This document shows positions 35,145-44,440 of a stretch of DNA of 64,000 nt, piece after piece; position 1 is the first letter of the stretch, and each line of letters starts with the position of its first letter. The position numbers and the translations under genes are program-made. The notes under the pieces are model-generated. The model saw nothing but the letters and a program-made list of their open reading frames with translations, was not told the origin of the DNA and searched no databases. Origin of the DNA: an uncultured Marinococcus sp. (GTDB lineage Bacteria > Bacillota > Bacilli > Bacillales > Marinococcaceae); NCBI RefSeq assembly GCF_947493875.1, contig NZ_CANLSU010000005.1, forward strand, positions 62,001 to 126,000. The letters run 5' to 3'.

Positions 35145-35945
35145 ATGATGCCTTTCGCTGAGAACGCATTGAAAAATGAACATGCCCTTGTCACAGGAAG
35201 CACCCGAGGCATCGGAAGAGAAACGGCTGTCACGCTTGCCTGTATGGGCGCGGATGTGACAGTTACCGGCCGGAACAAAGACAAACTCGAAGAAACCAAA
35301 CAGTTCATACTCGATGCCCGGCCACAGGCCCGCGTGTCTGTATGCCCGGCAGACATTACGGATGCACCGGCGCGCAGTGAGCTTGTAAAAGCAGCTGAAG
35401 GAGCGAATGGACCGTTGACTCTTCTCGTGAATTCAGCAGGCGTGCTGAAACGAAAATTTGTGGAAGAGCTTGAAGAATCGGATCTTGAGGAAATGATGGA
35501 GGTAAACTATACGTCTACCGTGCTGTTAACACAGCTTGTGTATAAGCGTATGCGGGAGCAGAAGAAGGGAGCGATCGTGAACGTTTCTTCCCTTTCGGGC
35601 CTGCGCGGCACCCCGGGAAACAGCGCTTATTCCGCTTCCAAGTTTGCAATCACCGGCTTCACCCAGTCTCTTGCGCTTGAAGCCATTGAATACGGCATCC
35701 GGGTGAATGTCGTCTGTCCCGGCTATGTGCAGACGGAAATGGCGGAGCAGCTCATGCAGACAAAGGCTGATGAAACCGGCCAAAGCCTCGAGGAACAAAT
35801 GCAGGTATCCTCCGATGGCCTTCCGTCCCGGCGGATGACCCAGCCGGAGGAAGTAGCCAACACCATCGCCTACCTGTTAACAGACGCTGCCTCCAACATC
35901 GTTGGAGAAGCCGTAAAAATCTCCGGCGGGAGCGTTGTACACTAA
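35145..35945 (+). CDS. SDR family oxidoreductase (FabG-like)
   Basis: A 266-residue classical SDR. VTGSTRGIGRETAVTLACMG binds NAD(P); LVNSAGVLKRKFVEE, NVSSLSGLRGTPGNSAYSASKFAITGF with the catalytic Ser, Tyr and Lys, and VNVVCPGYVQTEMAE follow. ATG 35145 has GGGGGA 7 bases upstream. No neighbouring fatty-acid genes are present, so a role outside lipid synthesis is likely. Confidence 0.9.
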   Translation: MMPFAENALKNEHALVTGSTRGIGRETAVTLACMGADVTVTGRNKDKLEETKQFILDARPQARVSVCPADITDAPARSELVKAAEGANGPLTLLVNSAGVLKRKFVEELEESDLEEMMEVNYTSTVLLTQLVYKRMREQKKGAIVNVSSLSGLRGTPGNSAYSASKFAITGFTQSLALEAIEYGIRVNVVCPGYVQTEMAEQLMQTKADETGQSLEEQMQVSSDGLPSRRMTQPEEVANTIAYLLTDAASNIVGEAVKISGGSVVH

Positions 35946-35986
35946 ACGTTTGTGGTTTTCTATGCCACAGGCCCTGTTTATAAACG

Positions 35987-36023
35987 AAAAACGCCTGCCC
36001 CCTGAGCTTGGGGCAGGCGTTTA
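35987..36023. terminator. Terminator of qox operon (bidirectional)
   Basis: ACGCCTGCCCC and GGGGCAGGCGT arms with A-run and T-run flanks. Confidence 0.88.
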
Positions 36024-36027
36024 TTAT

Positions 36028-36399
36028 TTAATCCTCTGAATGATCCATCTCTTCTGAACCGCCGCCGGATCCGCCGCCGCTGTCCATATCCATGTCGCTC
36101 ATACCAAAAGACATTACCCAGATGGAACCTGCGATGACTACCGCTGCGATGAAAAATCCAAACAGGATATTTCCGTACTGCGGTATAGGGTTTTTCTCGG
36201 CAATGTGCATGAACATGACGAGCTGAAGCACCGCCTGGATTACTGCGAGTATCATAATGATGGCAATAATCCATGGCACTGGAAGTCCGGACATGACAGT
36301 TGTATAAGCAGCAACCAATGTCAAAACAATTGAAGCAATAAAGCCAATTACGTGTTTGACGGGGATGCCTGACTCACTGTGTTCTGTGTGTTCACTCAT
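36028..36399 (-). CDS. qoxD: Menaquinol oxidase aa3 subunit IV
   Basis: A 123-residue protein with three hydrophobic helices (HVIGFIASIVLTLVAAYT, WIIAIIMILAVIQAVLQLVMF, ILFGFFIAAVVIAGSIWVM), as in QoxD. The C-terminal tail is glycine- and aspartate-rich (DMDSGGGSGGGSEEMDHSED). It starts directly after the qoxC stop. Supports assembly of the aa3-600 oxidase. Confidence 0.92.
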   Translation of the reverse strand: MSEHTEHSESGIPVKHVIGFIASIVLTLVAAYTTVMSGLPVPWIIAIIMILAVIQAVLQLVMFMHIAEKNPIPQYGNILFGFFIAAVVIAGSIWVMSFGMSDMDMDSGGGSGGGSEEMDHSED

Positions 36400-37008
36400 T
36401 TAAACCACCATCCCTATCAGATAGACAGCTGTAAAGATGAAAATCCATACAACGTCCAAAAAGTGCCAGTACAAGCCAAGTACAAACGTTTTTCTGGCTG
36501 TTGTCGGTGTTAAACCGAAGCGTATTAATTGAATAATAATCGCCGTACACCAGAAGACACCGAGCGTTACGTGGAGTCCGTGTGTACCAGTTAAGGTAAA
36601 GAATGCCGACCAGAAGGCACTCGATTGGATTGTGGCGCCTTCATGCACATAATGTACAAACTCATAAATTTCAAAACCAAGAAATCCAAGACCTAAAGCC
36701 AATGTAATACAAAGCCAGATAAGCAGACCTTTCAATGACTCTTTTCTCATCATGTGAATGGCTATCCCACACGTGAAACTACTTGTTAAAAGAAGAAACG
36801 TCATCGTAAGCGCCATCGGCATTTCGAACAGCTCGTGCGCCGGAGTAGCTTCGCCGTAGCGGCCGAAAAGCACAGCATACGTAGCGAAAAGTGTGGAGAA
36901 GAGCACCACCTCGGCTGCGAGAAAGATCCAGAAGCCAAGAATGGTAAGCGTGTCTTCTTCTTTACGATACTCGAGCGGCCCCGTTTTTAATTCTGCGTGT
37001 TCACTCAT
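36400..37008 (-). CDS. qoxC: Menaquinol oxidase aa3 subunit III
   Basis: A 202-residue membrane protein with five helices: LGFWIFLAAEVVLFSTLFAT, the conserved glutamate region FLGFEIYEF, and GTHGLHVTLGVFWC. Its start overlaps the qoxB stop by 4 bases. Subunit III of haem-copper oxidases supports stable proton pumping. Confidence 0.95.
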   Translation of the reverse strand: MSEHAELKTGPLEYRKEEDTLTILGFWIFLAAEVVLFSTLFATYAVLFGRYGEATPAHELFEMPMALTMTFLLLTSSFTCGIAIHMMRKESLKGLLIWLCITLALGLGFLGFEIYEFVHYVHEGATIQSSAFWSAFFTLTGTHGLHVTLGVFWCTAIIIQLIRFGLTPTTARKTFVLGLYWHFLDVVWIFIFTAVYLIGMVV

Positions 37009-38954
37009 TCTTTACGCCCCCTTGCCTGCTCCTCAGTACGTTTAATTTCCTCAATAGGGACGTGATACCCTTCATCATAGTCGAAAGAGCGGATAACCAT
37101 ACATATAATAACTCCAACCAGTGCAGGGATCGCAAGCCAGAACCAGTGCCATACAAGACCAAAGCTTGCGATGAACATAATCGCAGACATAATGATCGGC
37201 AGCCCTTTATAGCTCGGCATGTGAATCGGCTCGAGCTTGGATTCATCGTACGTTGTAGCACCTGTTTCCTTCATGTCCCAGTACGCTTCTTGACTGTTCA
37301 CATAAGGCACGGTCGCGAAGTTGTAGTGCGGTACAGGCGTTGTGGTTGCCCACTCGAGTGAGCGGCCGTCCCAGGCGTCCCCTGTTTTTTCCCGCGGCTC
37401 GTAGCGGGCACTATAATAAATATTAAACGTAAATATTACAAACCCTATGGCGAAAATGAAAGCGCCGGTAGTAGACAGCAGGTTAAGCGGCATCCATTCC
37501 GGTTCAATTGTGTACGTCCGGCGCGGCATTCCCATAAGCCCGAGGAAAAACTGAGGAAAGAATGTAACGTTAAAACCAATTACTGTAAACCAAAAGCTGA
37601 TTTTCCCTATTTTTTCATTCATTTTGTGGCCGAACATTTTTGGGTACCAGTACGTAAACCCTGCAAACATTCCAAACAATGTCCCGGCAATCAGCACATA
37701 GTGGAAGTGGGCAACCAGGAAGTACGTGTTGTGATACTGGTAGTCCGCAGAAGCCATACCGAGCATTACCCCAGTAACACCGCCAATAGTAAAGTTTGGT
37801 ATAAAGGCAAGCGCCCACAGCATCGGCACATTAAATCTAATCCTGCCTTTATACAACGTTCCAAGCCAGTTGAATATCTTAATCCCGGTCGGAACAGCAA
37901 TCAGCATCGTCGTAATCGAGAAGAGCGAGTTCACAAATGCTCCGGCCCCCATCGTAAAGAAGTGGTGCACCCAGACGATAAAGCTCAGTCCCGCGATAAT
38001 GCACATGGCATAAACCATTGCTTTATAGCCAAACAATTGTTTCCTGGCAAACGTTGAGATAACTTCGGAGAAGATCCCGAACGCAGGCAAAATAACGATA
38101 TACACTTCCGGATGGCCCCACATCCAGAATAAATTGGCCCACATCATCGGCATGCCTTCACCAGCAAGAGTAAAGAAGTGAGTGCCAAAAATACGATCCA
38201 ATGTCATTAATGCCAAAGCGACTGTCAAAATTGGAAAGGCAAAGACAATAATAATGGATGTAACCAATGCTGACCATGTAAAGATAGGCATCTTCATCAG
38301 AGTCATGCCCGGAGCACGCATACGAAGGATGGTCACCAGGAAGTTAATTCCTGTGGCAAGCGTACCGATACCAGACAGCTGCAGTGCTAATAAATAGTAG
38401 TTCTGATTTATCTCCGGACTAAGCTCCGGCCCAGCCATCGGAACATAGCTGGTCCACCCGGCGCTTGGAGAGCCGCCAATTACGAAGGATATGTTAAACA
38501 GCATCGCGCCGAAGAAAAATGTCCAGAAGCTGAATGCATTTAGAAATGGAAAAGCTACGTCCCGGGCGCCTATTTGAAGCGGGACTGCCACATTTATCAA
38601 GCCGATAATAAACGGCATCGCCATGAAAAGAATCATGACTGTTCCGTGCGTCGTGAAAATTTCATTATAGTGCACGGAATTCAGGAAGTTCATATTGGGA
38701 AGCGCAAGCTGCGTTCTCATCATTAGGGCGTCCACGCCACCGCGGAACAGCATAGCAAGCGCTGCTACAATATACATAATACCAATTTTCTTGTGGTCCA
38801 CCGTTGTCAGATATTCATCCCACAGCCATTTCCATAATTTGAAATATGTCAGGATAAACACAATTCCTACTGTAGCGAGAACGATGGAGGCCATCGCTCC
38901 GTAAATAATAGGTTCTCCGGTGACAAGAAAGTCATTCCATATAAAATCCCACAA
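37005..38954 (-). CDS. qoxB: Menaquinol oxidase aa3 subunit I
   Basis: A 649-residue haem-copper oxidase catalytic subunit, equal in length to Bacillus subtilis QoxB. Haem and CuB ligands are seen in FTTHGTVMI (His), WGHPEVYIVILPAFG (His and Tyr), HHFFTMG (two His) and HFHYVLIAG (two His). K- and D-channel residues (NSVHYNE context, MPFIIGLINVAVPLQIGARD) are present, so it should pump protons. The start is TTG 38954 with only a weak GGGTGA site. It reduces oxygen using menaquinol. Confidence 0.96.
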   Translation of the reverse strand: MWDFIWNDFLVTGEPIIYGAMASIVLATVGIVFILTYFKLWKWLWDEYLTTVDHKKIGIMYIVAALAMLFRGGVDALMMRTQLALPNMNFLNSVHYNEIFTTHGTVMILFMAMPFIIGLINVAVPLQIGARDVAFPFLNAFSFWTFFFGAMLFNISFVIGGSPSAGWTSYVPMAGPELSPEINQNYYLLALQLSGIGTLATGINFLVTILRMRAPGMTLMKMPIFTWSALVTSIIIVFAFPILTVALALMTLDRIFGTHFFTLAGEGMPMMWANLFWMWGHPEVYIVILPAFGIFSEVISTFARKQLFGYKAMVYAMCIIAGLSFIVWVHHFFTMGAGAFVNSLFSITTMLIAVPTGIKIFNWLGTLYKGRIRFNVPMLWALAFIPNFTIGGVTGVMLGMASADYQYHNTYFLVAHFHYVLIAGTLFGMFAGFTYWYPKMFGHKMNEKIGKISFWFTVIGFNVTFFPQFFLGLMGMPRRTYTIEPEWMPLNLLSTTGAFIFAIGFVIFTFNIYYSARYEPREKTGDAWDGRSLEWATTTPVPHYNFATVPYVNSQEAYWDMKETGATTYDESKLEPIHMPSYKGLPIIMSAIMFIASFGLVWHWFWLAIPALVGVIICMVIRSFDYDEGYHVPIEEIKRTEEQARGRKE

Positions 38955-38993
38955 AGGATGTCACCCGCTTTCTGTTTTTGTAAATATCGTCAG

Positions 38994-39941
38994 TCACTCC
39001 TGCTCCCAGGGACCGCCTTCGCCGCCTTCAAGGTGAAGCTGTTCTCCAAGCTCGCCGCTGTAGAGATCAGTAATATAGCTTTGGCCTGAATTCACACCAA
39101 AGTTTACGTACTCCAAATGCGTGCTCGAGTATTCCGCTTCCTGTGCAAGCCCGGGCTCAAGATATTTATTAAATCGTTCTTCCGTCAGTTCAGGGGCGTT
39201 GTTTTGAACACCGCTCACCCACTGATTGAACTCTTCTTCGCTTTCAGAAGTTACGGTGAACGTGTGCTCTGCAAACCCGGAACCGTTATAGTTCGCGTTA
39301 CGGCCTGCAAATTCCCCTTCTTCATCTGCCTGCAGGTACAGCGTATTCTGCATGCCGGCCATGTTATATTTCTGCCCGCCAAGCGCTGGTATCCAAAGCG
39401 CTGTCATCGAATCCGCAGATGCCAGTTTAAATTCGATCGGGCGGTTCTCTGGTATGTGTAAGTAGTTAACCGTTTCAATGTTCTGCTCCGGATAACTGAA
39501 ATACCATTTCCAGTTGGATGTATCGGCATATATTACTAACGGCTCTTGATTTTCTGTCCCTTCGGGCGCTTCCTCCAACGCATATATGGAGGTCACTGTA
39601 GGTACTGAAAGAGCTGTTACAATAATAAACGGAATAACCGTCCAAATTATCTCGAGCGTGGTGTTTCCGTGCTGGTGAGGGTCATAGTCCTTGTCTGTCC
39701 AGTTCGGTCGTTCCCTAAACCGGATAATCATGTAGAAAAATAGCACAAAAACAACAATGACAATGACGGACATCAGTGTAATAGAAAAAATAATGAGTTC
39801 CTGCTGGGTTCTGGCCACCGGCCCTTTAGGATCCAAAACTGTAATACCGCTGCAGCCGCTGGCGACGAGCAGCAAAGCAAACAACCCTGGTACCATAAAC
39901 AGTCGTTTGAACCAGGAAACTAAGTTTTTCAAGCGCTTCAC
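38994..39941 (-). CDS. qoxA: Menaquinol oxidase aa3 subunit II
   Basis: A 315-residue lipoprotein: signal with lipobox LLLVASGC, two helices (LIIFSITLMSVIVIVVFVLFF and EIIWTVIPFIIVTALSV), then a cupredoxin domain outside the membrane. The CuA cysteines and histidines of cytochrome c oxidase are missing (the segment GRNANYNGSGFAEHTF has none), and no haem c domain is fused, so the donor is quinol. GTG 39941 has AAGGAG almost adjacent; TTG 39932 is better spaced (10 bases) and may be the true start. Confidence 0.93.
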   Translation of the reverse strand: MKRLKNLVSWFKRLFMVPGLFALLLVASGCSGITVLDPKGPVARTQQELIIFSITLMSVIVIVVFVLFFYMIIRFRERPNWTDKDYDPHQHGNTTLEIIWTVIPFIIVTALSVPTVTSIYALEEAPEGTENQEPLVIYADTSNWKWYFSYPEQNIETVNYLHIPENRPIEFKLASADSMTALWIPALGGQKYNMAGMQNTLYLQADEEGEFAGRNANYNGSGFAEHTFTVTSESEEEFNQWVSGVQNNAPELTEERFNKYLEPGLAQEAEYSSTHLEYVNFGVNSGQSYITDLYSGELGEQLHLEGGEGGPWEQE

Positions 39942-40309
39942 GCTCCTTCCTTTTTATTACCGACTTCTGTGATGAATAACCCCTCTCTCCATCAGCCACG
40001 GTTCATCCCGTTCATATGCAGAGCGCACCATTATCGTAGCAAATTTTTATGCCTCTCGTCATTTTTTCTCCGGCAAAATTTCAAAATTGACGATTTTTAA
40101 ACACAAATATGTCATAAAACGTTCACTTCTATGCGCCTGTTGCTTAGAACCTTTATCATCTTATCCTAATGTCTGCCAATTTTCAACCTGCGAAAGGCGG
40201 TTTCAGGAGAAATTACCGGTTGCCCAGGGACACGATCACAACTTGTTTTTCGGCTCCATATAAACCTGCGGGCTGTCTTTTTTCTCTGGCTGTTAAAAAG
40301 AACGAGCCG
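39942..40309. other. Intergenic region upstream of qoxA
   Basis: About 370 bases with no supported gene. On the minus strand an extended -10 (TGCTACGAT at 40033-40041) could start qox transcription, leaving a leader of about 90 bases. The middle is T-rich; a 60-codon frame from 40169 lacks a ribosome site. Confidence 0.5.
40033..40041 (-). promoter_or_regulatory. Possible extended -10 promoter of qoxABCD
   Basis: TGC-TACGAT on the minus strand. A -35 element at consensus distance is weak. Confidence 0.35.
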
Positions 40310-41026
40310 TCAGGCCCGTTCCTTTACTGCTTCAAGCAGAAGCATATTTGAGTTAATAAGCACTTTCCGGTTTTCCCGGTACGTTGTAAACGATTGTGCC
40401 TCGCTCTCCAGCTTATGCACCGTCCAGTCTTCGTACCGGCGGGAAAGCTTTTGAATAATATCCTCTGTATCGAAATTCACTTCCATTTTTGCCGGCAGCT
40501 GCTCGCTTGTTTCCGTGTCTGTTTCATGAATACCGGTGTTTATCAAAAACGCATGCACGCCGCCCTCAGCCGTGCCCTTCTGAAGGTTATCGATTAGATT
40601 CCAGAAGGTTTTTTCATCGGGGACGTGTTCGATGCTTGAAACTGCTATAATGCCGTCAAAATACGCCTTTTCCGGGGTGTATTCTTCTATTGCCTGCTTT
40701 ACCGGTTTAATTTCCTGATCCACGCCGTATTCCCTGGCGTAATCCTTTAACTGGCTGATGGCTTCATCTAAAAAATCCACGCACGTAACTTCACAGCCTT
40801 CCTCCTGAAACTGCCTGGCGGCCGGTATGCTGTTACGGCCGATGCCGCAGCCAAGGTCAAGCAGTCGGACGTCTCCCCCTTTGCGAATTCGGTCGAGGGC
40901 ATTGATAATACGGGAGGCTGGCTTTTTCATCCAGGTGCCTTTTTCAAATAAGTCGTGCTGCTTATAGTACTGGCGGTGATATTCCTTTTCCGAAGCCCGG
41001 ATTTCCTCTAAACTTGGCTCTTTCAT
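40310..41026 (-). CDS. Class I SAM-dependent methyltransferase
   Basis: A 238-residue methyltransferase. Motif I is VRLLDLGCGIGRNSIPAARQ; motif II CEVTCVDFLDEAISQLKDYA; then FDGIIAVSSIEHVPDEKTFW. The pattern is that of small-molecule methyltransferases like TehB. ATG 41026 follows AAGGGG at 9 bases. The substrate is unknown. A weak hairpin at 40298-40323 may end its transcript. Confidence 0.88.
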   Translation of the reverse strand: MKEPSLEEIRASEKEYHRQYYKQHDLFEKGTWMKKPASRIINALDRIRKGGDVRLLDLGCGIGRNSIPAARQFQEEGCEVTCVDFLDEAISQLKDYAREYGVDQEIKPVKQAIEEYTPEKAYFDGIIAVSSIEHVPDEKTFWNLIDNLQKGTAEGGVHAFLINTGIHETDTETSEQLPAKMEVNFDTEDIIQKLSRRYEDWTVHKLESEAQSFTTYRENRKVLINSNMLLLEAVKERA

Positions 41027-41057
41027 ACACAAGCACCCCTTTTATTTTTCATTTCCC

Positions 41058-41576
41058 TTACAAATCCCGCTGCTTTGTAGCCTCCCACACTACGTGAGGA
41101 AGCTCAGGGATAATCAGCTTTTCCATCGCAAGCTTTACAGCGCCCGAGGACCCCGGCATCGTAAACACCGGCTTGTGATCGATAATGCCGGCCGCAGCTC
41201 TTGATAAAATCGCCGAAGAACCGATATCTTCCACGTAGCTCAGGTAGCGGAACAGCTCGCCAAACCCAACAATTGCTTTATCAAACCTGGGCTCTACGGT
41301 TTCGATGGTAATGTCCCGGTCGGCGATTCCCGTCCCGCCGTTGATCAGCACCGCTTCCGCCTCCGGATGAATGAGCGCTTCATTCAAACAATTGGTGATC
41401 GATGCCTGTTCATCTGTAACTATCGAATAAAAACAAACCTCGTGGCCGTGGGATTCGAGCAGCTCATGAATGCGACGGCCGCTTTTATCCGTGTCTTCCG
41501 TTCTTGTATCGCTCACAGTAATAACGGCGCATTGAATCTTTTTTTCTGCCTGTTCTTTATGTTCTTCTGTCGCCAT
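41058..41576 (-). CDS. moaB: MoaB, molybdopterin adenylyltransferase-type protein
   Basis: A 172-residue MogA/MoaB-fold protein. VITVSDTRTEDTDKSGRRI, the phosphate-binding INGGTGIADRDITIETV, and FTMPGSSGAVKLAMEKLIIPELPH are family signatures. MoaB adenylates molybdopterin before metal insertion by MoeA in organisms without MogA. Separated from moaA by a hairpin terminator, so it may be less expressed or have its own promoter. Confidence 0.94.
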   Translation of the reverse strand: MATEEHKEQAEKKIQCAVITVSDTRTEDTDKSGRRIHELLESHGHEVCFYSIVTDEQASITNCLNEALIHPEAEAVLINGGTGIADRDITIETVEPRFDKAIVGFGELFRYLSYVEDIGSSAILSRAAAGIIDHKPVFTMPGSSGAVKLAMEKLIIPELPHVVWEATKQRDL

Positions 41577-41604
41577 AATAGTCCCCTCCTTTGTTTCTTT
41601 CTTT

Positions 41605-41630
41605 AAAAAAAGAAGCCCTTTTCAGGCTTC
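41605..41630 (-). terminator. Terminator between moaA and moaB
   Basis: GAAGCC and GGGCTTC arms followed by TTTTTTT on the minus strand. Confidence 0.78.
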
Positions 41631-41644
41631 CTCTTTTGTTTCTA

Positions 41645-42655
41645 TTATCCCCCAATATAGGACATTTCAATCCGCTTACGGTTGCGCGCTGTTTCTTCGG
41701 TCCGCTCTTCCGAATAACGGTCGGTCCGTCTGCCCCATATGCCGGCAATGTTATTAAATATCGTTTCATCCGCATCTTCCGAACGGAGCTGATTCCGTAA
41801 GTCATACCCTTCGGTCGCAAACAGGCATGTAAACAGCTTGCCGTCCGCGGAAATACGCGCCCGTGTGCACGTAGAGCAGAACGACTCCGTGACCGACGAA
41901 ATGACGCCGACTTCACCACTGCCGTCCCTGTAACGGTAACGGTCAGCCACTTCGCCGTAATAGCCCGGATCTACGGGCTCAATTGGAAACGTCTGGTGAA
42001 TCGTGTCGATAATTTCCTTTTTCGTCACCACCGACCCGAAGTTCCAGCCGTTGGTGCTGCCTACGTCCATAAACTCGATAAAGCGCAGGTTAACGCCCCG
42101 CTGCTTAAAATACATAGCCATCGGGAGAATTTGCTCCTCATTCATTCCTTTTTTGACTACGGTATTTACCTTTACGGTAAGGCCTGCTTTTTTTGCTGCC
42201 TCGATGCCTTTTAAAACAGGCTTCGATCCAGTTTTTCTGCCGTTAATGCTTGCAAACACTTCATCATCAAGCGCGTCGAGACTGATGTTCACCCGCTGCA
42301 GCCCGGCGGCCTTTAGTTTTTCAGCCTGAGCCGGAAGCATCACCCCGTTTGTCGTCAAAGCGATATCCTTGATGCCTTCGATTTCTGTCAGGCGGCGGAT
42401 CAGATCGGGCATATTTTTACGAAGCAGCGGTTCTCCTCCGGTTAAACGAAGCTTTTCCACCCCAAGACCGGCAAACAGGCGTGATACCCGGACGATTTCA
42501 TCAAAAGAAAGGCGCTCGTCCTGGCCCATAAATTCAAAATCCGGGCCGAAAATTTCGGCCGGCATGCAGTAGGTGCACCGGAAGTTGCATTGATCTATTA
42601 CGGAAATACGCAGGTCACGAAGGGGACGGTTTAACTGGTCAGTTACATTGGTCAT
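41645..42655 (-). CDS. moaA: GTP 3',8-cyclase MoaA
   Basis: A 336-residue radical SAM enzyme for the first step of molybdopterin synthesis, rearranging GTP. The N-terminal cluster motif is [22 protein letters not shown] binds SAM; the second 4Fe-4S cluster uses CSTC and a later Cys ([15 protein letters not shown]). The essential C-terminal Gly-Gly is present (MSYIGG). It lies 16 bases after mobA. Confidence 0.96.
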   Translation of the reverse strand: MTNVTDQLNRPLRDLRISVIDQCNFRCTYCMPAEIFGPDFEFMGQDERLSFDEIVRVSRLFAGLGVEKLRLTGGEPLLRKNMPDLIRRLTEIEGIKDIALTTNGVMLPAQAEKLKAAGLQRVNISLDALDDEVFASINGRKTGSKPVLKGIEAAKKAGLTVKVNTVVKKGMNEEQILPMAMYFKQRGVNLRFIEFMDVGSTNGWNFGSVVTKKEIIDTIHQTFPIEPVDPGYYGEVADRYRYRDGSGEVGVISSVTESFCSTCTRARISADGKLFTCLFATEGYDLRNQLRSEDADETIFNNIAGIWGRRTDRYSEERTEETARNRKRIEMSYIGG

Positions 42656-42671
42656 CGTATTCCCCCTCTAT

Positions 42672-43259
42672 CTATTTTATCTTTCTATTTAACTCCTCAA
42701 GCTGCCGGACAGTATTAATATTTTCAAATGCTTCGGGGCGCCAGTACGACTGATTGACGTCTATGACTCTTTCGTTCCCGCTGAATACGCTCTTCATGCG
42801 ATAATCCCCGGATTCAAGCTGGGCTTCTGCCTTTGAAAGCAGGGCCTTGCGGAACCATCCGCATGCTGGAGCCAGTCTCCCCCCGGCCTCCGGTACGACC
42901 GCGTCTGCTTCCGGCGTAATATAAGAAGCCAGAAAACGCACCTCATCTGCCGTAATAAGCGGCATATCCACCGGAAGCATAAATACCCACTCTTCCTCTG
43001 TGCAGGAAAGACCGGTGTAAAGGCCGGCCAGCGGGCCCTTTTCTTTATGGGGCGGAAGATCTTCCCTGACCTTCACCTGCTCCCCGGCTTTTATTCTCCC
43101 GGCAAACGATGGATGGGAAATCAGCCAGATGATTTTCACTTCATTCTGAAGAGCCTGGATGGCCCGTTCATAAAAGTAGCTCTCTTTCCAGACGGCAAAG
43201 GCCTTCGGAGAACCAAACCGCTCCGACATGCCTCCGGTAAGAATGATTCCATCAGCCAC
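42672..43259 (-). CDS. mobA: Molybdenum cofactor guanylyltransferase MobA
   Basis: A 195-residue nucleotidyltransferase that adds GMP to molybdopterin to form the bis-MGD type of cofactor. The N-terminal GTP loop is ILTGGMSERFGSPKAF, and VFMLPVDMPLITADEV binds magnesium. The guanylated cofactor is used by DMSO-reductase type enzymes, which are not in this window. It begins 4 bases after moaD. Confidence 0.9.
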   Translation of the reverse strand: MADGIILTGGMSERFGSPKAFAVWKESYFYERAIQALQNEVKIIWLISHPSFAGRIKAGEQVKVREDLPPHKEKGPLAGLYTGLSCTEEEWVFMLPVDMPLITADEVRFLASYITPEADAVVPEAGGRLAPACGWFRKALLSKAEAQLESGDYRMKSVFSGNERVIDVNQSYWRPEAFENINTVRQLEELNRKIK

Positions 43260-43263
43260 AGTA

Positions 43264-43497
43264 TTATCCCCCGCTGACCGGCGGAATCAGGGCCACGGTG
43301 TCCCCCTGGCCGACCGGCGTGCTTTCTTCAGCAAACTCTTCATTAACAGCGGTCATAATGCCGCTGATATCAGCATCATACGCTGTTTTCAAATGCTCAA
43401 GCACATCCTCTACAGTAGCTATGCCGCCGCTGTTAATGGTGAGCTTTTCACCGCCGAAAATGTCCTTCATGTGGGCAAAGCATAACACATTAATCAC
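43264..43497 (-). CDS. moaD: Molybdopterin synthase small subunit MoaD
   Basis: A 77-residue ubiquitin-fold sulfur carrier ending in VALIPPVSGG. The terminal Gly-Gly is thiocarboxylated after adenylation by MoeB and gives sulfur to the MoaE reaction. Its start overlaps the moaE stop by 4 bases. Confidence 0.94.
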   Translation of the reverse strand: MINVLCFAHMKDIFGGEKLTINSGGIATVEDVLEHLKTAYDADISGIMTAVNEEFAEESTPVGQGDTVALIPPVSGG

Positions 43498-43958
43498 TTA
43501 TTTCCACCTCCTGGGGCCCCGTCCGGGTACCGCGTTTGTTCAAGCTGGTCTCCTATCCACTGCTCGCCGTCTTCCCAGTGTTCCTTTTTCCAGATGGGCA
43601 CAATCTGTTTGATGCGTTCAATAATATATTCATTCGCTTCATAGGCGTCTTTCCGGTGTGGTGTTGAAACAGCGATGATGACTGCCGCGTCTGATATCTG
43701 CAGTTCACCAGTGCGGTGGCCTACAGCTGATTCAGCATCCGGCCACCGCTCCTTGACCTCCCGGCCGATCGCTTCGAGCTGCTTTTCTGCCATTGAATGA
43801 TAGGCCTCGTATTCCAGATAGACCGTCCTCCGGCCTTTGGTAAATTCCCGGACCGTACCGATAAACTGGACAACAGCTCCTGCTTCCGGACGCGTAACCT
43901 CAGCAGCAAGCTCTTCTACAGACAGCGGTTCTGATGTCACGAAAAATCGTTTCTTCAT
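43494..43958 (-). CDS. moaE: Molybdopterin synthase catalytic subunit MoaE
   Basis: A 154-residue subunit that adds the two dithiolene sulfurs to precursor Z. GAVVQFIGTVREFTKGRRT, LEYEAYHSMAEKQL, VGHRTGELQISDAAVIIAVS and the active lysine in IVPIWKKEHWEDG are typical. It overlaps mobB by 4 bases. Confidence 0.95.
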   Translation of the reverse strand: MKKRFFVTSEPLSVEELAAEVTRPEAGAVVQFIGTVREFTKGRRTVYLEYEAYHSMAEKQLEAIGREVKERWPDAESAVGHRTGELQISDAAVIIAVSTPHRKDAYEANEYIIERIKQIVPIWKKEHWEDGEQWIGDQLEQTRYPDGAPGGGNK

Positions 43959-44440
43959 AGTATACTCCTTATATATTGTTCAAACCATGCATCTGCTTTA
44001 TCAGTATCCTGAAAATGATCTACTTCTTCTCCAGGGCCAAATGCTGTTTGAATGTTATCAAGATCCCCAAGGGTGGCTTTATCATCTGTGCTTCGAAGCA
44101 GAAGCACTTTTGGATACGGTCCTTTTTTGTATCCTTCTATAAGAATAACATCAAGCGGCAGCTGTTGATAAATATTCAGCAGCGTGGAAAGATCGGGCTC
44201 TTCCATATCTGCCAGGAACTGAAAAACCCCGGCTCCCTCCACGCCCGAAACCACAGCCCCTGCCTCCTTCAGCTCCAGGCTGTCGACTCCCTCCGGCTGA
44301 AGCGGTTCATTCTGGTGGCCGTGATGCTTTAATACGCCCACTTTCCAGCCGTTTGCTTTCCCAAGCGCTGTCCAGCGTTTAAGCAGGGTCGTTTTTCCGC
44401 TTTCTTTAAACCCAGTTACCTGAAGCACCGGAATTGTCAT
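43955..44440 (-). CDS. mobB: Molybdopterin-guanine dinucleotide accessory protein MobB
   Basis: A 161-residue GTP-binding protein with Walker A in VTGFKESGKTTLLKRW and VILIEGYKKGPYPKVLLLR near the middle. It helps attach the guanine nucleotide with MobA. It overlaps both moeA and moaE by 4 bases each. Confidence 0.93.
   Translation of the reverse strand: MTIPVLQVTGFKESGKTTLLKRWTALGKANGWKVGVLKHHGHQNEPLQPEGVDSLELKEAGAVVSGVEGAGVFQFLADMEEPDLSTLLNIYQQLPLDVILIEGYKKGPYPKVLLLRSTDDKATLGDLDNIQTAFGPGEEVDHFQDTDKADAWFEQYIRSIL

Noticed and set aside
36028-39941. Cytochrome c oxidase (ctaCDEF) reading of the qox operon
   Set aside because: Subunit II lacks CuA ligands and any haem c motif, and subunit I is the exact QoxB length; quinol oxidase fits better.
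40169-40351. 60-codon plus-strand frame between qoxA and the methyltransferase
   Set aside because: No ribosome site, mixed composition and overlap with the end of the methyltransferase gene.
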